64,000 bases of DNA. Origin: Crocinitomicaceae bacterium (GTDB lineage Bacteria > Bacteroidota > Bacteroidia > Flavobacteriales_D > Crocinitomicaceae). The stretch lies in NCBI GenBank assembly GCA_024643545.1, contig JAHEMR010000003.1:62001-126000 (forward strand), given 5' to 3'. Positions 27,225-37,178 of the stretch are shown piece after piece (position 1 is the stretch's first letter; each line of letters starts with the position of its first letter). The notes under the pieces are model-generated. The model did not search any database. It was not told where the DNA came from and saw only the letters and a list, made by a program, of their open reading frames with translations. The translations under genes and the position numbers were made by a program.

Positions 27225-30044
27225 ATGTCAAAAAATAAGATTCCGAGCACACAAGAAACCATCGATGTTTATGGGGCCCGTGAGCACAACCTAAAGGATA
27301 TTAACATCAAAATACCTCGTAATAAACTGATCGTTTTTACAGGTTTAAGTGGCAGTGGAAAATCCAGCCTTGCTTTCGATACAATATTTGCAGAAGGTCA
27401 ACGACGGTACATTGATACGTTTTCGAGCTACGTCAAACAATTTATTGGTGGACTCGAGCGTCCGGATGTTGATAAAATCGATGGATTGAGTCCGGTTATT
27501 GCCATTGAACAAAAAACGGTTTCTCGCTCTCCTCGCTCCACCGTTGGAACCATCACTGAATTATACGACTTCTTTCGCTTGCTTTTTGCTCGCATTGGCA
27601 CAGCTTATTCTTATGTGACAAACGAACCCATGGTCAAATATTCGGATGAGGCCATTTGTGAACGCTTGCACACCGATTTCAACGGAAAAAAAGTTGCTTT
27701 TCTTGCGCCAAAAATTAAAGGACGGAAAGGTCATTACCGTGAACTTTTTGAACAAATTCTACGAAACGGGTATACCAAAGTACGCGTAGATGGTGAAATA
27801 AAGGACATTGTCAAAGGAATGAAATTGGACCGTTATAAAATCCATGACATTGAAGTGGTTGTTGATCGAATGCTCATCGGACAGGTCGACGAAAAACGGG
27901 TGTATGACTCTGTTTTGGTTGCCATGAAAATGGGTGAATCCGCCATGATGGTGATGGACTTAGAATCGAACCTGGTAAAACATTATAGTCGTTCTTTAAT
28001 GTGTCCTACGAGTGGAATTAGTTATCCAGAACCAGAACCAAGCTTGTTTTCATTTAACTCTCCTTATGGTGCTTGTCCAAGCTGCAAAGGACTTGGAGAA
28101 GTGAGTGAAATAGATATTGAGAAAATCATACCAAATCCAAGTCTATCGATCCGAAAAGGTGGATTTGCACCACTTGGAGAATATAAACGTGTGTGGATTT
28201 TTGAGAAAATGGAAGCCATTCTCATCAAGCAAGGTTATTCCATTAACACACCTATTGCAGATTTAGATGAAGAATTAGTTCAGCTATTTCTTTACGGAAA
28301 CGAGGACATGGAGATGAATGCAAAATCCCAAGATGACCGATTTGAAGGAATTGCTAATTTCATGACCCGACATTCCGAAGATAGCACAGCTGGAATTCAA
28401 CGATGGGCACAAGGATTCATGAATAAAAAGAAGTGTCCAGAATGTCATGGTGCACGCGTTCGAAAAGAAGCACTTCAATTCAAATTGAACAATCAAACCA
28501 TCGGAGACATTGCCTTCATGGATTTCGAACAGTTAGATCGCTGGTCATCCGAAATTGAAGCGCATTTAAGTGCAGACCAAAAACAAATTGGTGCAGAAAT
28601 TCTCAAAGAAATACGAACACGCATTCGGTTTATATTGGAAGTAGGATTAGATTATTTAACCTTACACCGAAGCGCTAAAAGTTTATCTGGTGGAGAAGCA
28701 CAACGCATTCGACTTGCCACGCAAATTGGAACAGAGTTAATCAATGTACTTTATGTGCTCGATGAACCATCCATTGGACTTCACCAACGAGATAACACAA
28801 AACTCATTCAATCCTTAAAAAGACTGCGTGATGTCGGAAACTCTGTTCTTGTTGTTGAACACGATAAAGAAATGATTGAAGCAGCTGATTTCATTGTGGA
28901 TATTGGTCCGGGCGCGGGGTCTTTTGGCGGAAACATTGTTAGCGCGGGTGATTTGGAATCCGTTCTGACCAGTAATTCACTCACCGCGCAATATTTGGTA
29001 GGTTCTCGAAAAATTGAAATACCCAAAACACGTCGAAAAGGTAATGGACATAAATTAACACTGAAAGGCGCGAATGGTCACAACTTACAAAATGTCGATT
29101 TTTCCATCCCGCTCGGCACATTCACATGTGTTACAGGAGTTTCAGGTAGTGGAAAATCTTCCCTTATTAACCAAACGTTGTATCCACTTTTGATGAATCA
29201 CTTTCATCAGGACATTCGCAAACCATTGGCCTATAAATCAATCGATGGCTTAGAACATTTGGATAAAGTAATTGAAATTGATCAGAGTCCAATCGGACGA
29301 ACACCACGCTCAAATCCTGTCACGTATACAAAAGTATTTGATGAAATTCGCAGTCTATTTGCTGCGCTTCCTGAATCACAAATTCGCGGGTACAAAGCAG
29401 GGCGATTTTCATTCAATGTTGCTGGTGGAAAATGTGAAACATGCAATGGCGGAGGTTTGAAATTGATTGAAATGAATTTCCTTCCAGATGTTTATGTGGA
29501 ATGTGAAACGTGCAATGGAAAAAGGTACAATCCAGAAACGTTGGAGGTTCGCTACAAAGGAAAAAGCATTTCAGATGTTCTAAATATGACCATTGAGGAA
29601 TCAGTTCCATTCTTTGAAAAACACCCAAAAATTTACCGCACGTTGCACACCTTACAACAAGTTGGACTCGGTTATATTAAGCTTGGACAATCCTCCACGA
29701 CACTTTCAGGAGGTGAGGCACAACGGATCAAATTAGCATTGGAACTTTCGAAAAAAGCAACCGGAAAAACCATTTATATTTTAGATGAACCATCAACCGG
29801 ATTGCATTTTGAAGACATTCGCATGTTATTAGACGTACTTCAGAAATTGGTGGATGAAGGAAATACCGTTTTGGTCATCGAACACAACATGGACATCATT
29901 AAAATTGCCGATCACCTCATTGATTTAGGTCCTGAAGGTGGATTCCGAGGAGGCGCCATTCTGTTTACAGGAACGCCAGAGCAAATGATTAAAAAGGCGC
30001 AAGACAAATCACATACTGCAAAGTATTTGGCGATGGAAATGTGA
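27225..30044 (+). CDS. uvrA: Excinuclease ABC subunit A
   Basis: UvrA finds bulky DNA lesions for nucleotide excision repair. The 939-residue protein has two ABC ATPase modules: Walker A GLSGSGKSSLAFDT near residue 40 and GVSGSGKSSLINQT near 640, with two signature motifs LSGGEAQRI and two Walker B motifs (VLDEPSIGL, ILDEPSTGL). Zinc-binding cysteines appear in GACPSC, KKCPECHG and CETCNGGG...CETCNGKRYN. Length and order are standard. It is probably co-transcribed with rfbC, an unrelated function. Confidence 0.98.
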   Translation: MSKNKIPSTQETIDVYGAREHNLKDINIKIPRNKLIVFTGLSGSGKSSLAFDTIFAEGQRRYIDTFSSYVKQFIGGLERPDVDKIDGLSPVIAIEQKTVSRSPRSTVGTITELYDFFRLLFARIGTAYSYVTNEPMVKYSDEAICERLHTDFNGKKVAFLAPKIKGRKGHYRELFEQILRNGYTKVRVDGEIKDIVKGMKLDRYKIHDIEVVVDRMLIGQVDEKRVYDSVLVAMKMGESAMMVMDLESNLVKHYSRSLMCPTSGISYPEPEPSLFSFNSPYGACPSCKGLGEVSEIDIEKIIPNPSLSIRKGGFAPLGEYKRVWIFEKMEAILIKQGYSINTPIADLDEELVQLFLYGNEDMEMNAKSQDDRFEGIANFMTRHSEDSTAGIQRWAQGFMNKKKCPECHGARVRKEALQFKLNNQTIGDIAFMDFEQLDRWSSEIEAHLSADQKQIGAEILKEIRTRIRFILEVGLDYLTLHRSAKSLSGGEAQRIRLATQIGTELINVLYVLDEPSIGLHQRDNTKLIQSLKRLRDVGNSVLVVEHDKEMIEAADFIVDIGPGAGSFGGNIVSAGDLESVLTSNSLTAQYLVGSRKIEIPKTRRKGNGHKLTLKGANGHNLQNVDFSIPLGTFTCVTGVSGSGKSSLINQTLYPLLMNHFHQDIRKPLAYKSIDGLEHLDKVIEIDQSPIGRTPRSNPVTYTKVFDEIRSLFAALPESQIRGYKAGRFSFNVAGGKCETCNGGGLKLIEMNFLPDVYVECETCNGKRYNPETLEVRYKGKSISDVLNMTIEESVPFFEKHPKIYRTLHTLQQVGLGYIKLGQSSTTLSGGEAQRIKLALELSKKATGKTIYILDEPSTGLHFEDIRMLLDVLQKLVDEGNTVLVIEHNMDIIKIADHLIDLGPEGGFRGGAILFTGTPEQMIKKAQDKSHTAKYLAMEM

Positions 30045-30153
30045 AAAAACAATTAATTTCACCGAGAAATAAAGATTTGCGTAACCTCTGATTAAAGAAA
30101 TTGACTTAATTTTACGCCCGTAATTAGAATATATATCCTTAAAACAAAATAAA

Positions 30154-30471
30154 ATGGCATTAGAAATCACAGATGCGAACTTTGACGAATTAGTCATGAA
30201 GTCAGATAAACCAGTTGTTGTTGATTTTTGGGCTGAGTGGTGTGGTCCTTGCCGCATGATCGGTCCAGTAATCGAAGAAATGGCGAATGAATACGAAGGA
30301 AAAGCGGTTATTGGTAAAGTAAACGTGGATTTAAATTCTGGAGTGTCTGCACAATTCGGTGTTCGTAGCATTCCAACTGTATTATTCATTAAAAATGGAG
30401 AGGTAGTTGATAAATCCGTTGGAGCTGTTCCAAAAGCTGTACTGGAAGAAAAACTTAATTCATTAATGTAA
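30154..30471 (+). CDS. trxA: Thioredoxin
   Basis: A 105-residue cytosolic thioredoxin, a general disulfide reductant. The active site is [13 protein letters not shown] (Cys30, Cys33), with the cis-proline in [12 protein letters not shown]. Upstream, 30107-30114 (TAATTTTA) matches the -7 consensus in all but the last base. A strong terminator follows 5 bases after the stop. Confidence 0.96.
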   Translation: MALEITDANFDELVMKSDKPVVVDFWAEWCGPCRMIGPVIEEMANEYEGKAVIGKVNVDLNSGVSAQFGVRSIPTVLFIKNGEVVDKSVGAVPKAVLEEKLNSLM

Positions 30472-30475
30472 TTTT

Positions 30476-30499
30476 AAAGGGAGTTCGCTCCCTTTTTTT
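30476..30499 (+). terminator. Rho-independent terminator after trxA
   Basis: An 8-bp perfect stem AAAGGGAG / CTCCCTTT with a TTCG tetraloop, followed by an unbroken run of T to 30499. It ends only 5 bases before the ATG of the next gene. Confidence 0.9.
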
Positions 30500-30504
30500 A
30501 TGCC

Positions 30505-31215
30505 ATGAAAGATTTTTTTAGAAGATTAAAATATTACGGATTAGGATTTGGGATCGGTCTCATCATGGTGATGGCACTTTTCGATAACAAAGGATGCAGT
30601 TGGTTTCCATCTAATCGTGTCAAGGACAATTTGTTCAGTCGAATGATTGTCGCGAATGCTTCTTCATTTGATGAAATCAAAGAACAAGGATTTACGCAAG
30701 CTGGATTTTTAAAAACAGTTCAGGCAGGGACAGTCGATTTTGGAAAAAGTAAAAAACAAGGACTCGATAAGGTTTACCGAATTGATTATGAAACGCCAAA
30801 AGGAAAAAAGGTTCACTGTTTCATGACCATGGGCGATGAGAGTTTCATGACGGAAATTATTTTTTCCAATAAAAAGGCAACGCAAATAGCACCAACCAAC
30901 TCAGACGCTGAATTACCAGGAAAAATCCTATTTTTCCCAAAAAATGAGTTCCTTTTCTACATGGACTCTTCCAGTGTGTTGACAGAAAAAATGAAGTCAC
31001 TTGGAATTAAAAACGACAAAGAACTAAACCGTTTGATTCGCAAAAATGGACTTTTCGACTTTAGCCGTTCTTACCTCTTACAACACCCGAAACCGGTTCA
31101 TTGCCTTCAATTTAACGTTTCACAAACGTCTAAAGAAACCATATTCGTTAAGTGCATCTGGTATAAAGACAAAATAAAAGTCTACGATTTATCGACCCAT
31201 ACGTTGGATTTCTAA
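30505..31215 (+). CDS. Hypothetical membrane-anchored protein
   Basis: A 236-residue protein with a basic N-terminus and one membrane helix (about 10-26, GLGFGIGLIMVMALF), then a soluble domain with mixed alpha/beta content. I do not recognise the family with confidence. Short membrane-anchored Flavobacteriales proteins with a similar start are known (some annotated DUF4258), but this is only a resemblance. Its ATG lies 5 bases past the trxA terminator and no promoter box is seen between, so it may depend on read-through. There is no cysteine or catalytic signature. Confidence 0.7.
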   Translation: MKDFFRRLKYYGLGFGIGLIMVMALFDNKGCSWFPSNRVKDNLFSRMIVANASSFDEIKEQGFTQAGFLKTVQAGTVDFGKSKKQGLDKVYRIDYETPKGKKVHCFMTMGDESFMTEIIFSNKKATQIAPTNSDAELPGKILFFPKNEFLFYMDSSSVLTEKMKSLGIKNDKELNRLIRKNGLFDFSRSYLLQHPKPVHCLQFNVSQTSKETIFVKCIWYKDKIKVYDLSTHTLDF

Positions 31216-31280
31216 CAGAATTGTACTTTTTATTGTTAATAAATTGACTTTTGCCTCCGTTTCTCCGTCCTACCTTTTTG

Positions 31281-31288
31281 TAACTTTG
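31281..31288 (+). promoter_or_regulatory. Candidate -7 box (TAACTTTG) for lpxD operon
   Basis: A full TAnnTTTG match, 4 bases (ATTA) before the lpxD ATG, predicting a leaderless or nearly leaderless transcript for the lpxD-lpxC/fabZ-lpxA-rlmD-cinA run. Confidence 0.6.
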
Positions 31289-31292
31289 ATTA

Positions 31293-32333
31293 ATGGAATT
31301 TACAGCCGAACAAATCGCTGGCCTTTTACAAGGAGAAGTTGATGGGAATCCATCCGCTAGTGTAAACGGATTAGCGAAAATTGAAGAAGGAAAAGAAGGG
31401 TCTTTGAGTTTTCTTTCAAATCCCAAATACGAGGAATACATCTACACGACTGGATCCAGTATCTGTATTGTAAATAAGACCTTTATACCATCCAAAGCTC
31501 TTCCATCCACTTTATCCCTGATTCGTGTGGATGATGCCTATGCTTGCTTTGCGAAATTATTGGAGATTTACAATAGCATGAACCGCAAAGAACCGGAGAT
31601 TGAGCAGCCATCCTTTATTCACCAAACAGCATCCATTGGAACAGAGCCTTACATCGGTGCCTTCGCCTACATTGGAAAGCATGTGAAAATTGGAAACAAT
31701 GTGCAAATCTATCCAAATGTCGTTTTAGGTGACAACGTTCAAATCGGTGACAACTCCATTCTTTTTGCGAATGTGAGCATTTACGCTGATTGCGTAGTTG
31801 GACAAAACGTCATCATTCACTCAGGAACGGTAATTGGATCTGATGGATTCGGTTACGCACCTGATGAAAACCGTGTCTATCAAAAGATCCCTCAAATTGG
31901 TAATGTTATCATTGAAGACCATGTCGAAATTGGATCGAATTGTTCTATTGACCGTGCAACCATGGGTTCTACCTTCATCCGTAAAGGAGTGAAAATTGAC
32001 AACCTTTGTCAAATTGCACACAATGTCGATGTTGATGAACACACCGCTATGGCCGCTCAAGTAGGAATAGCAGGATCAGCAAAAATTGGCAAATACGTGA
32101 TGATTGGTGGTCAAACTGGAATTGCAGGTCACTTGCACATTGCTGATGAGACAAAAATCGTAGCGCAATCAGGAATTCCTTCGACCGTGAAAACCGCGGA
32201 CACCTTGATGGGTTCACCTGCTATTAATCACAATGACTTCAAAAGATCCTATATCGGATTCCGAAAACTTCCATTTATCTTATCCAAAATACAAGAGTTC
32301 GAAAGACAGTTAAAAGAACTCTCGAAAAAATAA
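31293..32333 (+). CDS. lpxD: UDP-3-O-acylglucosamine N-acyltransferase
   Basis: LpxD adds the N-linked hydroxyacyl chain in lipid A synthesis. The 346-residue protein has the N-terminal uridine-binding domain (about 1-100; SLSFLSNPKYEEYIYTT). A left-handed beta-helix of hexapeptide repeats follows (IGTEPYIGAFAYIGKHVKIGNN onwards), with the catalytic-region IAHNVDVDEHTAMAAQ. A C-terminal helix (FILSKIQEFERQLKEL) completes the trimer. First gene of the lipid A cluster; 5 bases before lpxC/fabZ. Confidence 0.97.
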   Translation: MEFTAEQIAGLLQGEVDGNPSASVNGLAKIEEGKEGSLSFLSNPKYEEYIYTTGSSICIVNKTFIPSKALPSTLSLIRVDDAYACFAKLLEIYNSMNRKEPEIEQPSFIHQTASIGTEPYIGAFAYIGKHVKIGNNVQIYPNVVLGDNVQIGDNSILFANVSIYADCVVGQNVIIHSGTVIGSDGFGYAPDENRVYQKIPQIGNVIIEDHVEIGSNCSIDRATMGSTFIRKGVKIDNLCQIAHNVDVDEHTAMAAQVGIAGSAKIGKYVMIGGQTGIAGHLHIADETKIVAQSGIPSTVKTADTLMGSPAINHNDFKRSYIGFRKLPFILSKIQEFERQLKELSKK

Positions 32334-32338
32334 ACAGA

Positions 32339-33739
32339 ATGACAGAAAAACAACGCACACTCAAAGAATCCATCGTTTTTAATGGAGTTGGACTACATAC
32401 CGGTGAAGCAGTAACGATGGAAATTTGTCCGGCTACTGATAATCATGGATATAAATTTCAACGCGTTGACCTAGAAAACCAACCGGTAATTAAAGCAGAT
32501 GTGGATTACGTTGTTGCAACCGATCGTGGTACCACATTAGAACAAAACGGCGCTCGTGTTTATACAACAGAACATGTATTAGCTGCTTTGTATGCGTGTC
32601 AAGTTGACAACGCTTTAATCAAAATCAATGGACCAGAAATCCCAATCATGGATGGAAGTGCCATTCTTTTTGTAAACGAAATTGAGCGTGTTGGATTTGA
32701 AGAACAAAAATCCGATCGTGAGTATTTTGAATTGAACGAAAATATTCCTTGGGAAGATTTGGAGAAAGGGATCGAATTTCTTGCCATTCCGGATGTGAAT
32801 TACCGTTTGACAGTGATGGTGGATTATAAATCACCCGTACTTGGAACACAACATGCAAGTATGTACCAACTTTCCGATTTCAAGAATGAAATCGCCAAAT
32901 GTAGAACCTTTGTTTTTCTTAGAGAATTAGAATATTTAGCATCCCATAACCTCATCAAAGGAGGAGACTTAGACAATGCGATTGTACTCGTTGACCGCGC
33001 AGATGTTGCTCAGGAAGAATTAGATCGTTTGGCAAAATTACTTGGCAAGGACAAACTTCAAATTTCCATTGATGGAATTGGCGTTCTAAACAGCACAAAA
33101 TTACAATACGAAAATGAACCGGCGCGTCACAAATTACTGGATATTGTGGGCGACTTAGCCTTGGTTGGAAAACCTATTAAAGCACATATTCTTGCTGCAC
33201 GTCCAGGACATTCTGGAAATGTTCGATTTGCGAAAGTATTGAAAGAACAAATCAAGAAACAACAAAACCAAGGACGTTACTTCGACTTGACAAAAGATCC
33301 GGTATACGACATCAACGATATTGAGCGTATTTTACCGCATCGCTATCCATTTTTAATGGTAGATAAAATCATTGAAATACATGAGAACTCTATTTTAGGT
33401 GTGAAAAACATCACCATGAATGAACCTCAATTTACAGGACATTTCCCTGGTAATCCAGTATTTCCGGGAGTTTTGCAAATCGAGGCAATGGCACAAGTTG
33501 GTGGGATTTTCGCTTTAACGAAAGTGGAAGACCCACATTTGTATTCAACGTATTTCATGAAAATTGACAATGTTCGTTTCAAACAAAAAGTCATGCCTGG
33601 AGATACAGTTGTATTCGAATTGGCATTAACTTCTCCCATTCGACGCGGTCTAGTGGAGATGGCAGGTAAAGCCTATGTGAACGGAAAAGTCGTTTCAGAA
33701 GCAAGTATGCTTGCGCAAATAATCAAAGACAAAGAATAA
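32339..33739 (+). CDS. lpxC/fabZ: Bifunctional LpxC deacetylase / FabZ 3-hydroxyacyl-ACP dehydratase
   Basis: A 466-residue fusion seen across Bacteroidota. Residues about 1-300 are LpxC, the zinc deacetylase for the committed step of lipid A synthesis: VGLHTGEAVTM, TTEHVLAAL (zinc His), GPEIPIMDGSA, and HKLLDIVGDLALVG with the zinc His/Asp. Residues about 315-466 are FabZ: ILPHRYPFLMVDKI (catalytic His) and GHFPGNPVFPGVLQIEAMAQ (catalytic Glu). Joining the two lets the cell balance lipid A against fatty-acid supply. It is directly followed by lpxA with no gap. Confidence 0.97.
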   Translation: MTEKQRTLKESIVFNGVGLHTGEAVTMEICPATDNHGYKFQRVDLENQPVIKADVDYVVATDRGTTLEQNGARVYTTEHVLAALYACQVDNALIKINGPEIPIMDGSAILFVNEIERVGFEEQKSDREYFELNENIPWEDLEKGIEFLAIPDVNYRLTVMVDYKSPVLGTQHASMYQLSDFKNEIAKCRTFVFLRELEYLASHNLIKGGDLDNAIVLVDRADVAQEELDRLAKLLGKDKLQISIDGIGVLNSTKLQYENEPARHKLLDIVGDLALVGKPIKAHILAARPGHSGNVRFAKVLKEQIKKQQNQGRYFDLTKDPVYDINDIERILPHRYPFLMVDKIIEIHENSILGVKNITMNEPQFTGHFPGNPVFPGVLQIEAMAQVGGIFALTKVEDPHLYSTYFMKIDNVRFKQKVMPGDTVVFELALTSPIRRGLVEMAGKAYVNGKVVSEASMLAQIIKDKE

Positions 33740-34516
33740 ATGATTTCATCACTAGCCTCGGTTTCGAAAGATGCCCAAATTGGACAAAACGTCCGAATTG
33801 ACCCATTCGCTGTCATCCACGAAGATGTAATTATTGGAAATGGAACTAGAATACATTCCAATGTTGCCTTATATCCAGGAACTCGAATTGGCGAAGATTG
33901 TGAAGTTTTTCCAGGTGCAGTACTCGGTGTTGTTCCTCAGGATTTGAAATTTGACAATGAATACACAACCGTGGAAATTGGTAACAACACGAAAATCCGT
34001 GAATGTGTGACAATTCACCGTGGAACCAGTGATAAATTGAAAACAGCCATTGGTGACAACTGTTTGCTAATGACTTATGTTCACGTTGCACATGATTGTC
34101 AAATTGGAAACAACGTTATTTTAGCAAGCTACACGGGATTATCAGGACATGTCATCATTGATGACTATGCCATCCTTGAAGGAAAAGTAGCGGCGCAACA
34201 ATTCGCACATATCGGGAAGCACGCATTTATTGGTGGTGCCTCATTAATCCGAAAAGATGTGCCTCCGTTTATCAAAGCTGCACGCGAGCCATTGACGTTT
34301 GCCGGTGTTAATTCCGTTGGTTTACGACGAAGAGGATATACGGATGAACAAGTGCGTGAAATTGAAGACATCTACAGAACGATTTATGTTCAAAATAGCA
34401 ACCTTTCTAAAGGTGTTGATGCAGTACTTCAAAGCATGGATAAAACGCCATTACGAGATGAAATTCTTGGTTTTATACAGGCTTCCGATAAAGGCGTAAT
34501 CAGAGGGATGATTTAA
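33740..34516 (+). CDS. lpxA: UDP-N-acetylglucosamine acyltransferase
   Basis: LpxA starts lipid A synthesis by O-acylating UDP-GlcNAc. The 258-residue protein is a hexapeptide-repeat beta-helix (IGQNVRIDPFAVIHEDVIIG onwards). It has the catalytic His region TYVHVAHDCQIGNNV and GHVIIDDYAILEG, and a C-terminal helical part (NSVGLRRRGYTDEQVREIE). It begins directly after the lpxC/fabZ stop and shares a TAATG junction with rlmD. Confidence 0.97.
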   Translation: MISSLASVSKDAQIGQNVRIDPFAVIHEDVIIGNGTRIHSNVALYPGTRIGEDCEVFPGAVLGVVPQDLKFDNEYTTVEIGNNTKIRECVTIHRGTSDKLKTAIGDNCLLMTYVHVAHDCQIGNNVILASYTGLSGHVIIDDYAILEGKVAAQQFAHIGKHAFIGGASLIRKDVPPFIKAAREPLTFAGVNSVGLRRRGYTDEQVREIEDIYRTIYVQNSNLSKGVDAVLQSMDKTPLRDEILGFIQASDKGVIRGMI

Positions 34517-35943
34517 TGAAAAGAGGTGATGAGATTTCCGTTCAAATAACGGACTACGCTTTCGGTGGTCGAGGGATTGCAAAATTAGAAACAGAACACG
34601 GTCATTTTGTTGTTTTTGTTGACAATACATTTCCCGGACAAACCGTACGCGTGCGCATTGAAACAAAACGAAAAAACTACGCAGAAGCGAAATTAATCGA
34701 AGTTGAAAAACGATCTGAATTTGAAACAGAACAACGTTTTCAAGAAATTTCTGGCGGACCTTATATTCATGTCCCAGTAGCAAAACAAGAAGAATTTAAA
34801 CAAGAATCCACCCTAACGAATTTCGAACGATTAAGCGGGATTAAAGATGTTCGGGAACGATTCGACGGATTCATTTCCTCTCCTAAACATTATTTCTATC
34901 GAAATAAAATGGAGTATAGTTTCTCGTGTATTGAACACGATTTAGAAACAAACGAAGAACTAGATGATGCATTTGCACTCGGATTTAAACGCAGAGGAAC
35001 TTGGTGGAAAGTTGAAAGCCTGAACAAAGCATCCGGAATGTTCGATGAAGAATGGGAAACGAAACTTCGTGAAATTCGACTTTACTTAAAAGCAACGAAC
35101 CTCCTTGCTTGGCATCCTCCTAAAAAAACTGGTTTCTTCCGTCACATTGTCGTTCGTAAATCTTTTCATACCAATCAGTTGTTATTGAACTTGGTGACAT
35201 CCTCGGATGTAGACAATCAATTTGATGTAAGTAAATTCGCTGAATTTTTGCAAAACCTTTTGCCGGGTAGAATTGCTGGACTTTGGCACACGGAGAATGA
35301 CAATGTTGCAGACCGAGCAAAGATTGAAAATGGAACATCCAAATTGGTTTTCGGTCAAGAAGTAATTGAAGAAGTTCTCTCAGGATTGACCTTTCAAATA
35401 TCCATGGAAAGTTTCTTTCAAACAAATCCTTCATGCGCTGAATTACTCTATGCCAAAGCACTTGATTTTGTTTTTGAAGAACCGATCCCTCAAGAAAAAG
35501 TCGTGATGGATTTATTTTGTGGAACGGGAACAATCGGACAATTGCTAGCGAAACGCAATCCAAATGTAAAGATTGTTGGCGTTGATATTGTGGAAAAAGC
35601 AATTGAAGATGCACGTGAAAACGCCATAAAGAACGGCATTCATAGCATCGATTTTTACGCTGCAGATGTTGGTAAATTCTTGAAAGAATACCCGAATTAC
35701 CAAGGAAATATTTCATGCATTGTCTTAGATCCTCCAAGAGCAGGAATTGCTCCAAAAACATTACAGAAAGTGATTGATTTAGACGCGAAACACATTGTAT
35801 ACATTTCTTGTAATCCATCCACTCAAGCAAGGGATGCAAATACCTTGAATGAAGCAGGATATGTGTTAGAGAAATATGCGCTTGCGGATCAATTCCCTCA
35901 TACAGGACACATTGAATCTATTGCTAAATTCGTTCGCAAATGA
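34516..35943 (+). CDS. rlmD: 23S rRNA uracil-C5 methyltransferase, RlmD/TrmA family, without Fe-S cysteines
   Basis: A 475-residue SAM-dependent methyltransferase that makes 5-methyluridine in RNA. A TRAM domain spans 1-60. The Rossmann domain has MDLFCGTGTIGQLLA, LDPPRAGI and the nucleophile motif YISCNPSTQARD. In RlmD the linker normally holds CxxxxxCGGC ligands for a [4Fe-4S] cluster. Here the aligned stretch reads FQEISGGPYIHVP (Ser79, Pro82), so those cysteines are missing. The exact target uridine is therefore uncertain (RlmD, RlmCD-like or a relative). It overlaps lpxA by one base and cinA by ATGA. Confidence 0.88.
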   Translation: MKRGDEISVQITDYAFGGRGIAKLETEHGHFVVFVDNTFPGQTVRVRIETKRKNYAEAKLIEVEKRSEFETEQRFQEISGGPYIHVPVAKQEEFKQESTLTNFERLSGIKDVRERFDGFISSPKHYFYRNKMEYSFSCIEHDLETNEELDDAFALGFKRRGTWWKVESLNKASGMFDEEWETKLREIRLYLKATNLLAWHPPKKTGFFRHIVVRKSFHTNQLLLNLVTSSDVDNQFDVSKFAEFLQNLLPGRIAGLWHTENDNVADRAKIENGTSKLVFGQEVIEEVLSGLTFQISMESFFQTNPSCAELLYAKALDFVFEEPIPQEKVVMDLFCGTGTIGQLLAKRNPNVKIVGVDIVEKAIEDARENAIKNGIHSIDFYAADVGKFLKEYPNYQGNISCIVLDPPRAGIAPKTLQKVIDLDAKHIVYISCNPSTQARDANTLNEAGYVLEKYALADQFPHTGHIESIAKFVRK

Positions 35944-37178
35944 ACATAGAAATACTAGCCATTGGCGATGAATTGTTGATTGGACAAACCATCAATACAA
36001 ATGCTTCGTGGTTAGGTCAAGAATTATCCAAAATTGGTGCTAGGGTGACGCGTTCACTTGTGATTGCAGATGATAAGGATCGTATTCTTCAAGCTTTGGA
36101 TCAATGTTATCCCGAAACAACGTGCGTGATCATCACTGGCGGACTTGGTCCAACAAAAGACGACATCACCAAACATACATTGTGTGAATATTTTAATACA
36201 AAACTCGAAATACATCAACCAACCTTAGCAAAAATTGAAGCATACTTTGCCTCTCGCAATCGTCCCATGCTGGAGTCAAATATCCAACAAGCAGCTTTGC
36301 CCGTCGACGCTGAAATACTGACGAACAATTACGGAACTGCGGCTGGCATGATGTTCGAAAAGAATGGACGCTATTGTGTTTCATTGCCGGGTGTTCCCTA
36401 TGAGATGAAAGGAATTGTATTGGAAGAATTGATTCCACGGTTAGTGCAACGCTTTCAATTAAAGGCAATGTATCATTACACTGCATTAACACAAGGAATT
36501 GGTGAATCATTTTTAGCTGAACAAATCAGTGATTGGGAAGATCGCATCCGTGAAAGAGGATTTGGTTTAGCGTACCTTCCATCTCCTGGTTTAGTGAAAT
36601 TGCGTATAACCTCATACGAAGGAAAAGAAGATCAAGCAGAAATCATGGGATTTTTTCAGGAATTGGCATCCCGACTTCCCGAAGCGGTTTTTGGGTACGA
36701 AAATGATGCTCTTCCAGAAGTGATCGGAAAATTATTGAAGGAAAAACGAAAAACGATTGGTACTGTTGAAAGCCTAACGAGTGGACTTTTAGCTCAACAA
36801 ATCACCAGTATTTCTGGCGCATCGGATTATTTCATGGGTTCGCTCCTCACCTATTCCAACGACCTTAAACACCGACTTTGTGATGTTTCCATTGACTCAA
36901 TTCTATCCGAAGGTGTTGTAAGCGAAAAAGTTGCCTTAGAAATGGCGGAAAATGGCGCGAAAAAATTAGGTGTAGATGTGTGTATTTCCACCACTGGAAT
37001 CGCAGGTCCACAAGGAGGAACACTGGAAAAACCAGTCGGCTTAGTTTGGGTTGGATTGTGCATTTCAGGAAAAACCATCGCACGTAAATTTCAGTTTGGT
37101 GATAACCGAGAACGAAACATTCAGATGACCGTATTAAGTGCCTTAAATTGGTTGAGATACGAACTATCCAAGAGCTAA
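35940..37178 (+). CDS. cinA: CinA: competence/damage-inducible protein, NMN deamidase
   Basis: A 412-residue two-domain protein. The N-terminal molybdopterin-binding-like (COG1058) domain has GDELLIGQTINTNASWLGQEL and TGGLGPTKDDITK; residues 250-410 form the PncC amidohydrolase domain with ESLTSGLLAQQITSISGAS and STTGIAGPQGGT. It recycles NMN produced by DNA ligase to nicotinate mononucleotide. Last gene of the lpxD operon. Its stop touches the convergent stop of the TonB receptor gene with no base between. Confidence 0.95.
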   Translation: MNIEILAIGDELLIGQTINTNASWLGQELSKIGARVTRSLVIADDKDRILQALDQCYPETTCVIITGGLGPTKDDITKHTLCEYFNTKLEIHQPTLAKIEAYFASRNRPMLESNIQQAALPVDAEILTNNYGTAAGMMFEKNGRYCVSLPGVPYEMKGIVLEELIPRLVQRFQLKAMYHYTALTQGIGESFLAEQISDWEDRIRERGFGLAYLPSPGLVKLRITSYEGKEDQAEIMGFFQELASRLPEAVFGYENDALPEVIGKLLKEKRKTIGTVESLTSGLLAQQITSISGASDYFMGSLLTYSNDLKHRLCDVSIDSILSEGVVSEKVALEMAENGAKKLGVDVCISTTGIAGPQGGTLEKPVGLVWVGLCISGKTIARKFQFGDNRERNIQMTVLSALNWLRYELSKS

